From NCBI GenBank assembly GCA_030837825.1, contig JAUQYB010000126.1, positions 1 through 10,221 on the forward strand: a stretch of DNA of 10,221 nucleotides, given 5' to 3'. Each line of letters begins with the position of its first letter. Positions within the stretch are counted from its first letter, which is position 1. Shown here piece after piece: positions 1 to 6,198 of this stretch. The notes below the pieces were generated by a model. That model searched no databases. It was not told where the DNA came from and saw only the letters and a list, made by a program, of their open reading frames with translations. The stretch comes from Albidovulum sp. Its GTDB lineage: Bacteria > Pseudomonadota > Alphaproteobacteria > Rhodobacterales > Rhodobacteraceae. Position numbers and translations under genes: made by a program.

Positions 1-363
1 GCCGCCGAACTTGGTGAAGTAGCTGCGCACGTTCGACGCGGTGCGGTTGAGGTTGTCGGTCATCGCCTCGACGATGATGGCGATGCCGTTCGGCCCGTAG
101 CCCTCGTAGCGGATTTCCGTGTAGTCCGCCGCATCGCCGCCGAGCGACTTCTTGATCGCGCGCTCGATCACCTCCTTGGGGCAGGAGACGGCCTTGGCCG
201 CCTTCACGGCAAGGCGCAGGCGCGGGTTCTTGTCGGGGTCCGGGTCGCCCATCTTGGCCGCGACCGTGATTTCCTTGGCGAGTTTGGAAAACAGCTTCGA
301 GCGGGCGGCGTCCTGCCGGCCCTTGCGATGCTGGATGTTGGCCCATTTCGAATGGCCGGCCAT
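1..363 (-). CDS. yebC: YebC/PmpR/TACO1-family protein, N-terminal half (cut by window edge)
   Basis: The reading frame opens at the ATG at 363-361 and runs off the left edge after 121 codons without a stop; the family is usually about 240-250 residues, so roughly half is visible. The translation begins [18 protein letters not shown], the hallmark start of the YebC/TACO1 family. It continues with [12 protein letters not shown] near residues 39-50 and [17 protein letters not shown] near 83-99, all expected in order. Family members were described as DNA-binding regulators (PmpR) and, more recently, as ribosome-associated translation factors, as mitochondrial TACO1 is; the sequence alone does not choose between these roles. 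A GGAGA Shine-Dalgarno lies 5 nt before the ATG. The gene follows the SLC13 permease by 83 bp on the same strand and has its own promoter candidate in that gap, so it may be both co-transcribed and separately started. Family identity is firm; the missing C-terminal half cannot be assessed. Confidence 0.96.
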   Translation of the reverse strand, partial: MAGHSKWANIQHRKGRQDAARSKLFSKLAKEITVAAKMGDPDPDKNPRLRLAVKAAKAVSCPKEVIERAIKKSLGGDAADYTEIRYEGYGPNGIAIIVEAMTDNLNRTASNVRSYFTKFGG

Positions 364-396
364 GATCGTCTCCGTGCGATGTCCGCTATGGCGGCC

Positions 397-426
397 TCTA
401 TATGCCAGGCCCCCGCCGGCCCGCAA
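397..426 (-). promoter_or_regulatory. Candidate sigma70-type promoter of yebC
   Basis: On the minus strand, TTGCGG (426-421) is followed after 18 nt by TATAGA (402-397), about 33 nt before the yebC start codon. The -10 element matches TATAAT at 4 of 6 positions and the -35 at 3 of 6. The AT-rich TATAGA stands out in an otherwise GC-rich gap. It is a pattern match only, and the 83-bp spacing would also allow read-through from the permease gene. Confidence 0.35.
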
Positions 427-446
427 GGCGCTGCCGGTCCCTGCCG

Positions 447-2225
447 TCAGACGCCGTAATACCAGGCGATCGCCACCACGGCGGTGATGCCGGTAACGAT
501 GTCGAGCGGGATGCCGAGCCGCATGAAGTCGGAGAACCGGTAGCCGCCCGGCCCGTAGACCATCATGTGGGTCTGGTAGCCGATCGGCGTCGCGAAGGCG
601 ACCGAGGCCGAGAACATCACCGCCACCGCGAAGGGCCGGGGATCAAGCCCGAGGGTGATGGCCAACTGCATGGCGATCGGCGTGTAGATCACCGCGACCG
701 CATTGTTCGAGAGGAACTCGGTCATGACGAGGCCGAGGAAATAGACCGCCGCCAGCGCCAGGAACGGCGGCAGGTCGCGCAGGAGAGGCGCGATGGCATC
801 GACGATCATCGCGACAGCGCCGGCGTTGTCGAGCCCCTCGCCCACCGCGAGCATGGCGAAGATCATCGCGATCAGCCGCCCGTCCACCATGCCGAAGGCC
901 TCGTCGGGGTCGATCGAGCGGGTGAGCAGCAGCACGGTGACGGCAAGCATCGACAGCACCAGGATCGGCGCCACGTCGAGCGCCGAGAGCGCCACGACCG
1001 CCAGCAGGCAGCCGATGGCGATCGGCATGTGGCCGCGCCGGAAGGCGCGCGCCGAGGGGCGGGTGATGTTGACGAGATCGACGTCTGCGGCGAGCCGCGA
1101 GATGTCCTCGGCCGCGCCTTCCAGAAGCAGCGTGTCGCCGACATGAACCACCAGATCGTCGAGCTGCCGGCCGATGTTCTGGTTGCGCCGGTGGGCCGCC
1201 AGCACATAGATGCCGTAGCGGCGCCTGAGGCGCAATTCGCCCAGCGACCGGCCGATCAGCCGGCAGCCGGGGGTGATCAGCACCTCGACCGTCTCGGTCT
1301 CCACCGACGACAGCTTGTCGACCAGCCGCACGTCCTTGCGCTGCTGAAGATGGAGGATTTCGGCCATCTCGGTGCGCAGCACCACCCGGTCGCCGGCCGC
1401 CAGATCGACATTTCCCAGATCGCGGCGAAGCGAGGCATCGCCGCGCAGCACGTCGATCACCCGCACGCCCTCGGGGCGGAAGACCTCCACCTCCAGCACC
1501 TTGCGGCCGATCAGGCCGGAGTCCTCGGGCACCGCGACCTCGGTGAAGAACTTGATCTTGCGCCGGTCGCTGAGGAACTCGCCCATCGAATGCCGGTCGG
1601 GCACCAGGCGGCGGGCGAAGAGCGCCATGAAGGTTCCTCCCGCCAGGGTCACCGCGATGCCGATCGGCGCGATCTCGAAGATCGGGAAATGCGCGCCGCC
1701 CTCCTTCTGCACCACGCCGTCGACGAGGATGTTGGTCGAGGTGCCGATCAGCGTGATCATGCCGCCGAGGATGGTGAAATGCGACAGCGGCATCAGGAAC
1801 CGCGAGGCCGACACCTTCAGCCGCGTGGCAAGCTGGATGAAGATCGGGATCATCACCGCCACCACCGGCGTGTTGTTCATGAACGCCGAGGCGACGACCA
1901 CGGACAGGAACAAGAGCACCACGGTCAGGGTCGGATGGGTGTCGACGCGCGATTCGACGATGCGCGACATTTCCTCCAGCGTGCCGGTGCGGAGCATCGC
2001 GCCCATGATCAGGAACATGAACACGATGGTCCAGGGTGCCGAGTTGGACAGCGTCTTGGTGGCTTCGGCGACGGGCAAAAGGCCAAGCACGATCATCAGC
2101 GCCGCCCCGCCCATCGCCACCACTTCGGGGGCGATGGTCTCGCGCAGGAACATCGCGAACATGCCCGCCACGATGAGGAGGGCGAGGATAGCCTCGCCAT
2201 CGGGCGGAAGGGACAGGTCGATCAT
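447..2225 (-). CDS. SLC13-family (DASS/ArsB-like) permease with two RCK_C domains
   Basis: This 592-residue integral membrane protein has the layout of SLC13/CitMHS-type transporters. An N-terminal hydrophobic half (about residues 12-205) is followed by a soluble middle and a C-terminal hydrophobic half (about 400-592). The two halves carry the expected re-entrant motifs: [12 protein letters not shown] (116-127) with GTSTNIL (161-167), and, near the C-terminus, SNNAVAV with [17 protein letters not shown]. The middle contains two RCK_C/TrkA_C repeats, about 228-295 and 310-385, each with the pattern I/LIGR, then LR..G, then AGD or VGD, then L. Such permeases import anions (sulfate, dicarboxylates and similar) in the inner membrane, and the RCK_C domains suggest ligand gating. 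The substrate cannot be read from the sequence. The ATG at 2225 lacks a strong Shine-Dalgarno. A promoter candidate lies just upstream, and a terminator separates the gene from ymdB, so it looks like the start of its own unit with yebC. Confidence 0.92.
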   Translation of the reverse strand: MIDLSLPPDGEAILALLIVAGMFAMFLRETIAPEVVAMGGAALMIVLGLLPVAEATKTLSNSAPWTIVFMFLIMGAMLRTGTLEEMSRIVESRVDTHPTLTVVLLFLSVVVASAFMNNTPVVAVMIPIFIQLATRLKVSASRFLMPLSHFTILGGMITLIGTSTNILVDGVVQKEGGAHFPIFEIAPIGIAVTLAGGTFMALFARRLVPDRHSMGEFLSDRRKIKFFTEVAVPEDSGLIGRKVLEVEVFRPEGVRVIDVLRGDASLRRDLGNVDLAAGDRVVLRTEMAEILHLQQRKDVRLVDKLSSVETETVEVLITPGCRLIGRSLGELRLRRRYGIYVLAAHRRNQNIGRQLDDLVVHVGDTLLLEGAAEDISRLAADVDLVNITRPSARAFRRGHMPIAIGCLLAVVALSALDVAPILVLSMLAVTVLLLTRSIDPDEAFGMVDGRLIAMIFAMLAVGEGLDNAGAVAMIVDAIAPLLRDLPPFLALAAVYFLGLVMTEFLSNNAVAVIYTPIAMQLAITLGLDPRPFAVAVMFSASVAFATPIGYQTHMMVYGPGGYRFSDFMRLGIPLDIVTGITAVVAIAWYYGV

Positions 2226-2252
2226 TCAGGGCACCGCATCTGTTTCGCCGCG

Positions 2253-2280
2253 ATCATATCGACGCCATGCCATCGGGCAA
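2253..2280 (-). promoter_or_regulatory. Candidate sigma70-type promoter of the SLC13 permease
   Basis: On the minus strand, TTGCCC (2280-2275) and TATGAT (2258-2253) are separated by 16 nt. They match TTGACA at 4 of 6 and TATAAT at 5 of 6 positions. The predicted transcript start, near 2246, leaves a leader of about 20 nt before the permease ATG at 2225. It lies just downstream of the ymdB terminator candidate, which supports the reading. This is the best promoter match I found in the window. Confidence 0.5.
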
Positions 2281-2322
2281 GCGCGGCCCGAGGCCGGCCG
2301 GACGCGGAAGCGGGGGCAAGGG

Positions 2323-2363
2323 AAAAACCGCGGGAACGTGCGGATCGTTGACGGTTGCCGCGG
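2323..2363 (-). terminator. Candidate intrinsic terminator after the ymdB-like gene
   Basis: Read on the minus strand from 2363, the sequence has CCGCGG, an internal pair AACG/CGTT (2349-2346 with 2338-2335), a second CCGCGG (2333-2328), then five T residues (2327-2323). An alternative nested stem ACCG-AACG/CGTT-CGGT is also possible. It starts 48 nt after the stop codon of the phosphodiesterase gene. A GC-rich stem plus T-run is rare in this window. The stem is interrupted and its loop fairly large, so strength is uncertain. Apart from this and the permease promoter, I see nothing in the 186-bp gap 2226-2411. Confidence 0.45.
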
Positions 2364-2411
2364 CGATTGCCCGGCCGGTCGCGGCGAATCTGCCTGCGGC
2401 GAAGGTCGGGA

Positions 2412-3224
2412 TCACGGTGTGGCGGCCTCCAGCCTGCCGCCGAGCCGGACCATGCGGACGTGGGTGGCAAGGCCGGTGCGGTCGTCGGTTTCCACCAGCG
2501 TGCCGCAGAGCGTCGCCTCGCCGGCCGCCGGGGTGAACCGCTCCTTGCCCATGCCGGTGACGAAGCGGCGCATCGGTTCGAGCTTGTCCATGCCGATGAT
2601 CGAGTTGTAGTCGCCGCACATGCCGGCGTCGGACTGGAAGGCGGTGCCGCCGGTCAGGATCTGGGCGTCTGCCGTGGGCACATGGGTGTGGGTTCCGACG
2701 ACGAGGCTCGCCCGGCCGTCGCACCAGTGGCCCATGCCCATCTTCTCGCTCGTCGCCTCGCAGTGGATGTCGACGAGCGCGGCCTGCACCGCGCCGCCCA
2801 GGGGATGCGCCCTGAGCACCGCGTCCACCGCCGAGAACGGATCATCGAAGGGTCGCTTCATGAAGACCTGGCCAAGCGCCTGCGCCACCAGCACCTTGCG
2901 CCCGCCGGGGCCGGCGAAGACCCGCGCGCCCCGTCCGGGCGCGGTCTTGGCATAGTTCAGCGGCCGGAGGATGCGCGGCTCGGTCTCGATGAACGACAGC
3001 ATGTCCTTCTGGTCGAAGGCGTGGTCGCCGAGCGTCAGGCAGTCGGCCCCGGCGGCGAGAAGCTCGCGCGCATGTTCGGGGGATAGGCCCACGCCCGAGG
3101 TCGCGTTTTCGCCATTGACGACGACGAAGTCGAGCGCCCAGTCGGCGCGCAAGGCCGGCAGCCGCGCCGCCACCGCCGCGCGCCCCGCCCGCCCCATGAC
3201 ATCGCCGAGAAACAGCATCCGCAT
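2412..3224 (-). CDS. ymdB: YmdB-like metallophosphoesterase (TIGR00282 family)
   Basis: This 270-residue protein belongs to the YmdB/TIGR00282 branch of calcineurin-like phosphoesterases, dimetal enzymes that hydrolyse 2',3'-cyclic nucleotides and affect RNA turnover and stress responses in Bacillus. Visible metal and active-site residues are D8 (FLGDVMGRAGR), E39 and N40 (VVNGENATSG), D67-H68 (LGDHAFDQKD), H154 (DIHCEATSEK) and H179/H181 (VVGTHTHVPTAD). The family signature TAFQSDAGMCG follows. D67 stands where many relatives have Asn (GNH), and C155 where Ala is common; both look tolerable. The length is full for the family. The ATG at 3224 is preceded by AGGCAGGG 3 nt upstream. The enzyme is probably cytoplasmic. 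In related genomes, as I recall, this gene directly follows the cyclo-ligase gene; here an 897-bp stretch with an opposite-strand gene separates them. I found no convincing minus-strand promoter between 3225 and 3420. The symbol is by family resemblance only. Confidence 0.93.
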   Translation of the reverse strand: MRMLFLGDVMGRAGRAAVAARLPALRADWALDFVVVNGENATSGVGLSPEHARELLAAGADCLTLGDHAFDQKDMLSFIETEPRILRPLNYAKTAPGRGARVFAGPGGRKVLVAQALGQVFMKRPFDDPFSAVDAVLRAHPLGGAVQAALVDIHCEATSEKMGMGHWCDGRASLVVGTHTHVPTADAQILTGGTAFQSDAGMCGDYNSIIGMDKLEPMRRFVTGMGKERFTPAAGEATLCGTLVETDDRTGLATHVRMVRLGGRLEAATP

Positions 3225-3320
3225 GGGCCCTGCCTAGTCGCGCCGCAGCGCGAGGGCAAGCCGGGAGTGCGGACCTGCCGCGGCCTCGGCGGGAACCTTC
3301 GGACCCCGCGTGTCCGTTTG

Positions 3321-3354
3321 GCCGCAGTTTCGCCCCAATTGCCGCAATTCCGCC
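3321..3354. promoter_or_regulatory. Two-copy 20-bp-phased repeat, possible operator
   Basis: GCCGCAGTTTCGCC (3321-3334) and GCCGCAATTCCGCC (3341-3354) agree at 12 of 14 positions and start exactly 20 bp apart, about two helical turns. Overlapping them is a perfect interrupted palindrome, AATTGC-C-GCAATT (3337-3349). The pair ends 7 bp before the -35 element of the plus-strand VPLPA-CTERM gene. That is a usual position for an activator dimer or tandem response regulator. The regulator is unknown. The same spacer also precedes ymdB on the other strand. Confidence 0.45.
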
Positions 3355-3361
3355 GAAATCG

Positions 3362-3389
3362 TTGACGCCGAGGGAACCGGGTCGATAGG
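3362..3389 (+). promoter_or_regulatory. Candidate promoter of the VPLPA-CTERM gene
   Basis: TTGACG (3362-3367) matches the -35 consensus at 5 of 6 positions. After 16 nt comes GATAGG (3384-3389), which keeps the central ATA of the -10 consensus but is weak overall. The predicted start, near 3396, gives a leader of about 25 nt containing the GAAAGG Shine-Dalgarno (3409-3414), 6 nt before the ATG. A strong -35 with a poor -10 and adjoining repeats suggests an activator-dependent promoter, which is inference. Confidence 0.4.
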
Positions 3390-3420
3390 TTCCGGTTGAT
3401 GGTCGGGTGAAAGGTGCGTC

Positions 3421-4086
3421 ATGGCGTATGAATGCAGCAAGGCGGCGGTTCTTTCCGCGGTTCTCGGGTTTGCCGGGCTGGCCGGCGCCGCCTCGGCGAC
3501 GACGGTCGGTTTCGACGGGGTCAACGACTACGACACGGCGATGATGAATGACGCCTGGGGCGTGGCTTACGTCGAGAACGGCGTGACGGTGACGCCGACC
3601 GATCCCTGGACGCTCGCCGCAAGCGACACCCGTGCCGGTTCCGTGCACCTCGACGACGGCGGCACCGATTTCACCGCGGGGCTCGCGTTCACGGCGGGAA
3701 GCGTCTTCGATGTGCTCGGCTTCACCTTCGAATCGCTCGGTTTCGATTTCTTCGACGAACAGCGCAAGGTGGTGGGCAACATCCTTCTGACCGGCTTCCT
3801 CAACGGCCAGCAGGTGGTGCGCGACCATGTGACGATGTCGTCCGTCGCCGGCACGATCCAGACCATCACGCTCGACGCCGCATTCCGCGGGCTCGACACG
3901 TTCGTGATCGAGATCCTCTATCCCTTGAACGGCCGGAACTGCGGCGCGCCCTGCGGCCATATCAACCTCGAAGAGGTCGTGTTCAGCGACATTCCGGTGG
4001 CGCCGGTGCCGCTGCCGGCCTCGGGGCTGCTGCTTGGCGCCGGCGCGCTCGGCCTTGCCGCCCTCGCGCGTCGCCGCAGGGGCTGA
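3421..4086 (+). CDS. Secreted VPLPA-CTERM (exosortase-sorted) protein of unknown function
   Basis: This 221-residue protein has three visible parts. Residues 1-27 form a Sec signal peptide: lysine at position 7, a hydrophobic stretch, then a cleavage-like ASA before TTVGFDG. Residues about 28-193 are acidic, beta-rich and low in lysine, without a fold I recognise. One cysteine pair (NCGAPCGH, about 173-180) is likely disulfide-bonded after export. Residues 196-221 are a textbook PEP-CTERM-type tail: VPLPASG, a hydrophobic helix, then ARRRRG. In the VPLPA-CTERM class, exosortase D is thought to remove this tail at the inner membrane, and the cargo goes to the surface or an exopolysaccharide matrix. 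The ATG is supported by GAAAGG 6 nt upstream. The gene lies opposite to and between the cyclo-ligase and ymdB genes, with its own promoter and repeat candidates, so it looks like a later insertion. No exosortase gene is in this window. Sorting class is confident; biological role is unknown. Confidence 0.93.
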   Translation: MAYECSKAAVLSAVLGFAGLAGAASATTVGFDGVNDYDTAMMNDAWGVAYVENGVTVTPTDPWTLAASDTRAGSVHLDDGGTDFTAGLAFTAGSVFDVLGFTFESLGFDFFDEQRKVVGNILLTGFLNGQQVVRDHVTMSSVAGTIQTITLDAAFRGLDTFVIEILYPLNGRNCGAPCGHINLEEVVFSDIPVAPVPLPASGLLLGAGALGLAALARRRRG

Positions 4087-4096
4087 CGCCGCCCCT
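4078..4096. terminator. Weak hairpin between convergent genes
   Basis: AGGGGC (4078-4083) pairs with GCCCCT (4091-4096) across a 7-nt loop that includes the stop codon of the VPLPA-CTERM gene. It lies in the 35-bp gap shared with the converging cyclo-ligase gene, so it could serve both strands. There is no real T-run on either side, so its action as an intrinsic terminator is doubtful. Confidence 0.2.
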
Positions 4097-4121
4097 TCGC
4101 GGCCCATGCCGTCCGCGCCGA

Positions 4122-4688
4122 TCATCTGCCGGGGGCGATGACCTCGCGCTCGGTCACGATGAGGTCGAGCCTCTGGTCGGTCGGCTCGACCGGCACCTCC
4201 GCCATTTCCTGCGCGCCATAGGCGAAACCGATGGCGATCACCGGTCCCTGCGCCCTCAGCCCTTCGAGCGTGCGGTCATAGAACCCGCCGCCGTAGCCGA
4301 GCCGGTAGCCGCGCCGGTCGAAGGCCACCAGCGGCACGACCAGCACCTCGGGCACGATCCAGTCGCCGGTCACGGGGATCAGGGCGCCGAAGTCCCCCGT
4401 GACCATCCGCGATGCAGGCGTCCAGCGGCGGAACCTGAGCGGCTGGCCCGGGCCGAGGATCACCGGCACCGCCACCGGGCCGTCGTGCGCGGCCATCGCC
4501 GGCAGGCAGTCGATCTCGGTCCGCATCGGCATGTAGCCCGCAAGCGCCCGCCCCGCGAAGCGCCGGAGTTCTGCGCAAAGACTATCCGCTGCGGCGGGCG
4601 TCCGGACCGCATGGGCCGCCTTGCGGCGGGCGAAGGCGGCGGTGCGAGCGGCGGCCTTCAGATCGGTCAGCGTGGCGGCATCGGTCAT
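4122..4688 (-). CDS. ygfA: 5-formyltetrahydrofolate cyclo-ligase
   Basis: This 188-residue protein matches the 5-FTHF cyclo-ligase (MTHFS) family, which uses ATP to turn 5-formyl-THF into 5,10-methenyl-THF, returning a dead-end folate to one-carbon metabolism in the cytoplasm. Visible signatures are the basic N-terminal helix LKAAARTAAFARRKAAH (10-26), GYMPMRTEID (51-60) for folate binding, and the nucleotide-binding block GYRLGYGGGFYDR (127-139) preceded by VVPLVAFD. The closing PTDQRLDLIVTE is also typical. The length is normal. The start ATG overlaps the stop of mgtE as ATGA (4688-4685), with no evident Shine-Dalgarno of its own, so translation is probably coupled to mgtE. Downstream on the same strand comes the VPLPA-CTERM gene on the opposite strand, and only then ymdB. 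The symbol is the E. coli name (also fau). Assignment is secure. Confidence 0.95.
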   Translation of the reverse strand: MTDAATLTDLKAAARTAAFARRKAAHAVRTPAAADSLCAELRRFAGRALAGYMPMRTEIDCLPAMAAHDGPVAVPVILGPGQPLRFRRWTPASRMVTGDFGALIPVTGDWIVPEVLVVPLVAFDRRGYRLGYGGGFYDRTLEGLRAQGPVIAIGFAYGAQEMAEVPVEPTDQRLDLIVTEREVIAPGR

Positions 4689-6070
4689 GTCAGGATCATC
4701 GTTGCAAGGCCGAGGAAGGCGAGAAAGCCCATCACGTCGGTGAGCGTGGTGACGAAGGTGCCCGAGGCGAGCGCGGGGTCGAGCCCGATGCGCTGCAGCA
4801 CCAGCGGCACGGTCACACCGCCGAGGCAGGCGACGATCTGGTTCACCACCATCGCCAGCCCGAGCACGAGGCCGATCAGCGGCGAGCCGAAGATCAGCGC
4901 CCCGCCAGCGCCGAGCACCAGCGCCAGCGAGAGGCCGTTGAGCAGTCCGGCAGCGATCTCGCGCCGGACCACGCGGGCGGCGTTGGAACTGGTCAGGTCA
5001 CGGGTGGCGAGCGCCCGCACCGCCACGGCGAGCGCCTGCGTGCCGGCGATGCCGCCGGTCGAGGCGACGATCGGCATCAGCGCGGCCAGCGCGACGATCC
5101 GGGCGATGGTTCCGGTGAACTGCGAGATGACGATCGCCGACAGCGAGGCGGTGAAGAGATTGGCGACAAGCCAGGGCAGGCGCTGGCGGACAACATCGAG
5201 GACGCCGTCGGAAACCGAGCTTTCCTCGCTGACACCGGCGAGGCGCAGCACGTCCTCCTCATGCTCCTCGTCGAGGACGACCATCGCGTCGTCAATGGTG
5301 ATGACGCCGGCGAGCCGGCCGTCCTCGTCCACGACGGGCGCTGAGATCAGGTGATACTGGTTGAAGGCATAGGCCACGTCGCCCTCCTCGTCGCGCACGC
5401 CGATGGTGCGGAAGCTGTCCTCGGTGATGTCGGTAAGCCGGACCGCACGCTTGGAGGAGAGGAGCTTGCCGAGCGTGACGTAGCCCACCGGGTGCCAGCG
5501 GGGATCGACAAGGATGACGTGGTAGAACTGGTCGGGCAATTCCCTGGCGTTGCGCAGGAAGTCGATCGCCTCGCCTACCGTCCAGTGCTCGGGCGCGGTC
5601 ACCACCTCGCGCTGCATGAGGCGGCCGGCGGAATGTTCCGGGTAGGTGAGCGACTGTTCGACGGCGGCGCGGTCGCCGACCTCGAGCGCGTCGAGGATGC
5701 GTTCCTGGACCGGCTCGCCGAGATCCTCGATGAGGTCGACGACGTCGTCGGAATCCAGCTCGCGCACCGCCTCGGTCAAGACCTCGTGCGGCAGCGCCTC
5801 GATGACGTCCTCGCGGATCGCCTCGTCAAGCTCCGACAGGACGTCGCCGTCGATCCCCTGCGGCCAGAGCCGCACCAGCGCCTGCCGGTCGGAGGCGCCG
5901 ATCTGTTCCAGCACGTCGGCGATGTCGGCCGCGTGCAGGGGTTCCATCAGCGCGTCGATGGCTCCGGCGTCTTCCGCCTCGATCGCCTCGCGGACCGACG
6001 GCACGACGCGGGGGTCGAGGCCGTAGTCGTCGTCCTCCCGCCCGGCTTCGTTTTCCGCCTGCTCGACCAT
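4685..6070 (-). CDS. mgtE: MgtE-type magnesium transporter/channel
   Basis: This 461-residue protein has the full MgtE order. An acidic helical N-domain (about 20-130, with repeats such as LHAADIADVLEQ) is followed by two CBS domains (about 150-265, including HLISAPVVDEDGRLAGVITIDD) and a membrane domain of five helices (about 290-461). In this family the cytoplasmic N and CBS domains bind Mg2+ and close the pore when internal Mg2+ is high. The aspartate equivalent to the pore Asp is in TLTDVMGFLAFLGLA (D445). The conserved GGN-x-G-x-Q motif reads GGIAGTQ, with Ile341 in place of the usual Asn; everything around it is normal (PIVAS before, AVRALATRDL after). AGGGGG lies 4 nt before the ATG at 6070, supporting this start. 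The stop overlaps the cyclo-ligase start. No Mg2+ riboswitch was recognisable in the short leader. Family assignment is secure; the effect of Ile341 on transport is unknown. Confidence 0.95.
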   Translation of the reverse strand: MVEQAENEAGREDDDYGLDPRVVPSVREAIEAEDAGAIDALMEPLHAADIADVLEQIGASDRQALVRLWPQGIDGDVLSELDEAIREDVIEALPHEVLTEAVRELDSDDVVDLIEDLGEPVQERILDALEVGDRAAVEQSLTYPEHSAGRLMQREVVTAPEHWTVGEAIDFLRNARELPDQFYHVILVDPRWHPVGYVTLGKLLSSKRAVRLTDITEDSFRTIGVRDEEGDVAYAFNQYHLISAPVVDEDGRLAGVITIDDAMVVLDEEHEEDVLRLAGVSEESSVSDGVLDVVRQRLPWLVANLFTASLSAIVISQFTGTIARIVALAALMPIVASTGGIAGTQALAVAVRALATRDLTSSNAARVVRREIAAGLLNGLSLALVLGAGGALIFGSPLIGLVLGLAMVVNQIVACLGGVTVPLVLQRIGLDPALASGTFVTTLTDVMGFLAFLGLATMILT

Positions 6071-6122
6071 TCCGCCCCCTCGCCTGATTGCCGCGAACTT
6101 ACCGGATGGAGTTTCAAAGAAA

Positions 6123-6176
6123 CAGGGGCAAAGGACGATTCCCCTGCCCCCGGTCCGGCCCTAGACTGCGGTCCGG
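6123..6176. repeat. Inverted and direct short repeats in the mgtE-guaD divergent spacer
   Basis: CAGGGG (6123-6128) and CCCCTG (6141-6146) form a perfect 6-bp inverted repeat with a 12-nt spacer. GGGGCA (6125-6130) with TGCCCC (6145-6150) gives an alternative pairing of the same region. Two exact copies of CGGTCCGG (6151-6158 and 6169-6176), 18 bp apart, flank a TAGACT box. The 128-bp spacer holds the leaders of both mgtE and guaD, so these could be operator sites. Some of this may be chance in GC-rich DNA. Confidence 0.3.
6139..6167 (+). promoter_or_regulatory. Weak candidate promoter of guaD
   Basis: TAGACT (6162-6167) matches the -10 consensus at 4 of 6 positions, and 17 nt upstream is TTCCCC (6139-6144), which matches -35 at only 3 of 6. 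The start of transcription would be near 6174, giving a leader of about 25 nt to the guaD ATG at 6199. The -10 is enclosed by the CGGTCCGG direct repeats. The call rests on position more than on sequence quality. Confidence 0.3.
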
Positions 6177-6198
6177 GACAGCGGAAAGGTGCAGGGCA

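Noticed and set aside
402..2351. Very long plus-strand open frame (649 codons) opposite the permease
   Set aside because: It is rich in His, Arg, Asp and Gln, with no domain or hydrophobic core. It mirrors a clearly conserved minus-strand membrane protein, so it is a codon-bias shadow.
2360..2402. Three copies of GCGGCGA (2360, 2381, 2396)
   Set aside because: Irregular spacing (21 and 15 bp) and a very common GC heptamer; no evidence beyond chance.
2222..2470. Small 82-codon minus-strand frame whose stop overlaps the permease start (ATGA)
   Set aside because: The overlap looks like coupling, but the product is Arg/Pro/Ser-rich without motifs, its 5' part lies out of frame inside ymdB, and it crosses the terminator and promoter candidates.
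3225..3420. Minus-strand promoter for ymdB
   Set aside because: Inspection found only poor partial matches overlapping the plus-strand promoter; nothing worth annotating.
2842..4125. 427-codon minus-strand open frame opposite the VPLPA-CTERM gene and overlapping ymdB
   Set aside because: The VPLPA-CTERM frame has a signal peptide, a sorting tail and a Shine-Dalgarno; the opposing frame has only charged repetitive sequence and no start context.
6071..6120. TTGAAA (6117-6112, minus strand) as a -35 for mgtE
   Set aside because: No -10-like hexamer at 16-18 nt; only TAAGTT at an unsuitable 12-nt spacing.
6088..6198. 37-codon N-terminal extension of guaD from an upstream ATG
   Set aside because: The Arg-rich sequence is unlike the family, it covers the repeats and promoter candidate, and GGAAAGG points to the ATG at 6199.
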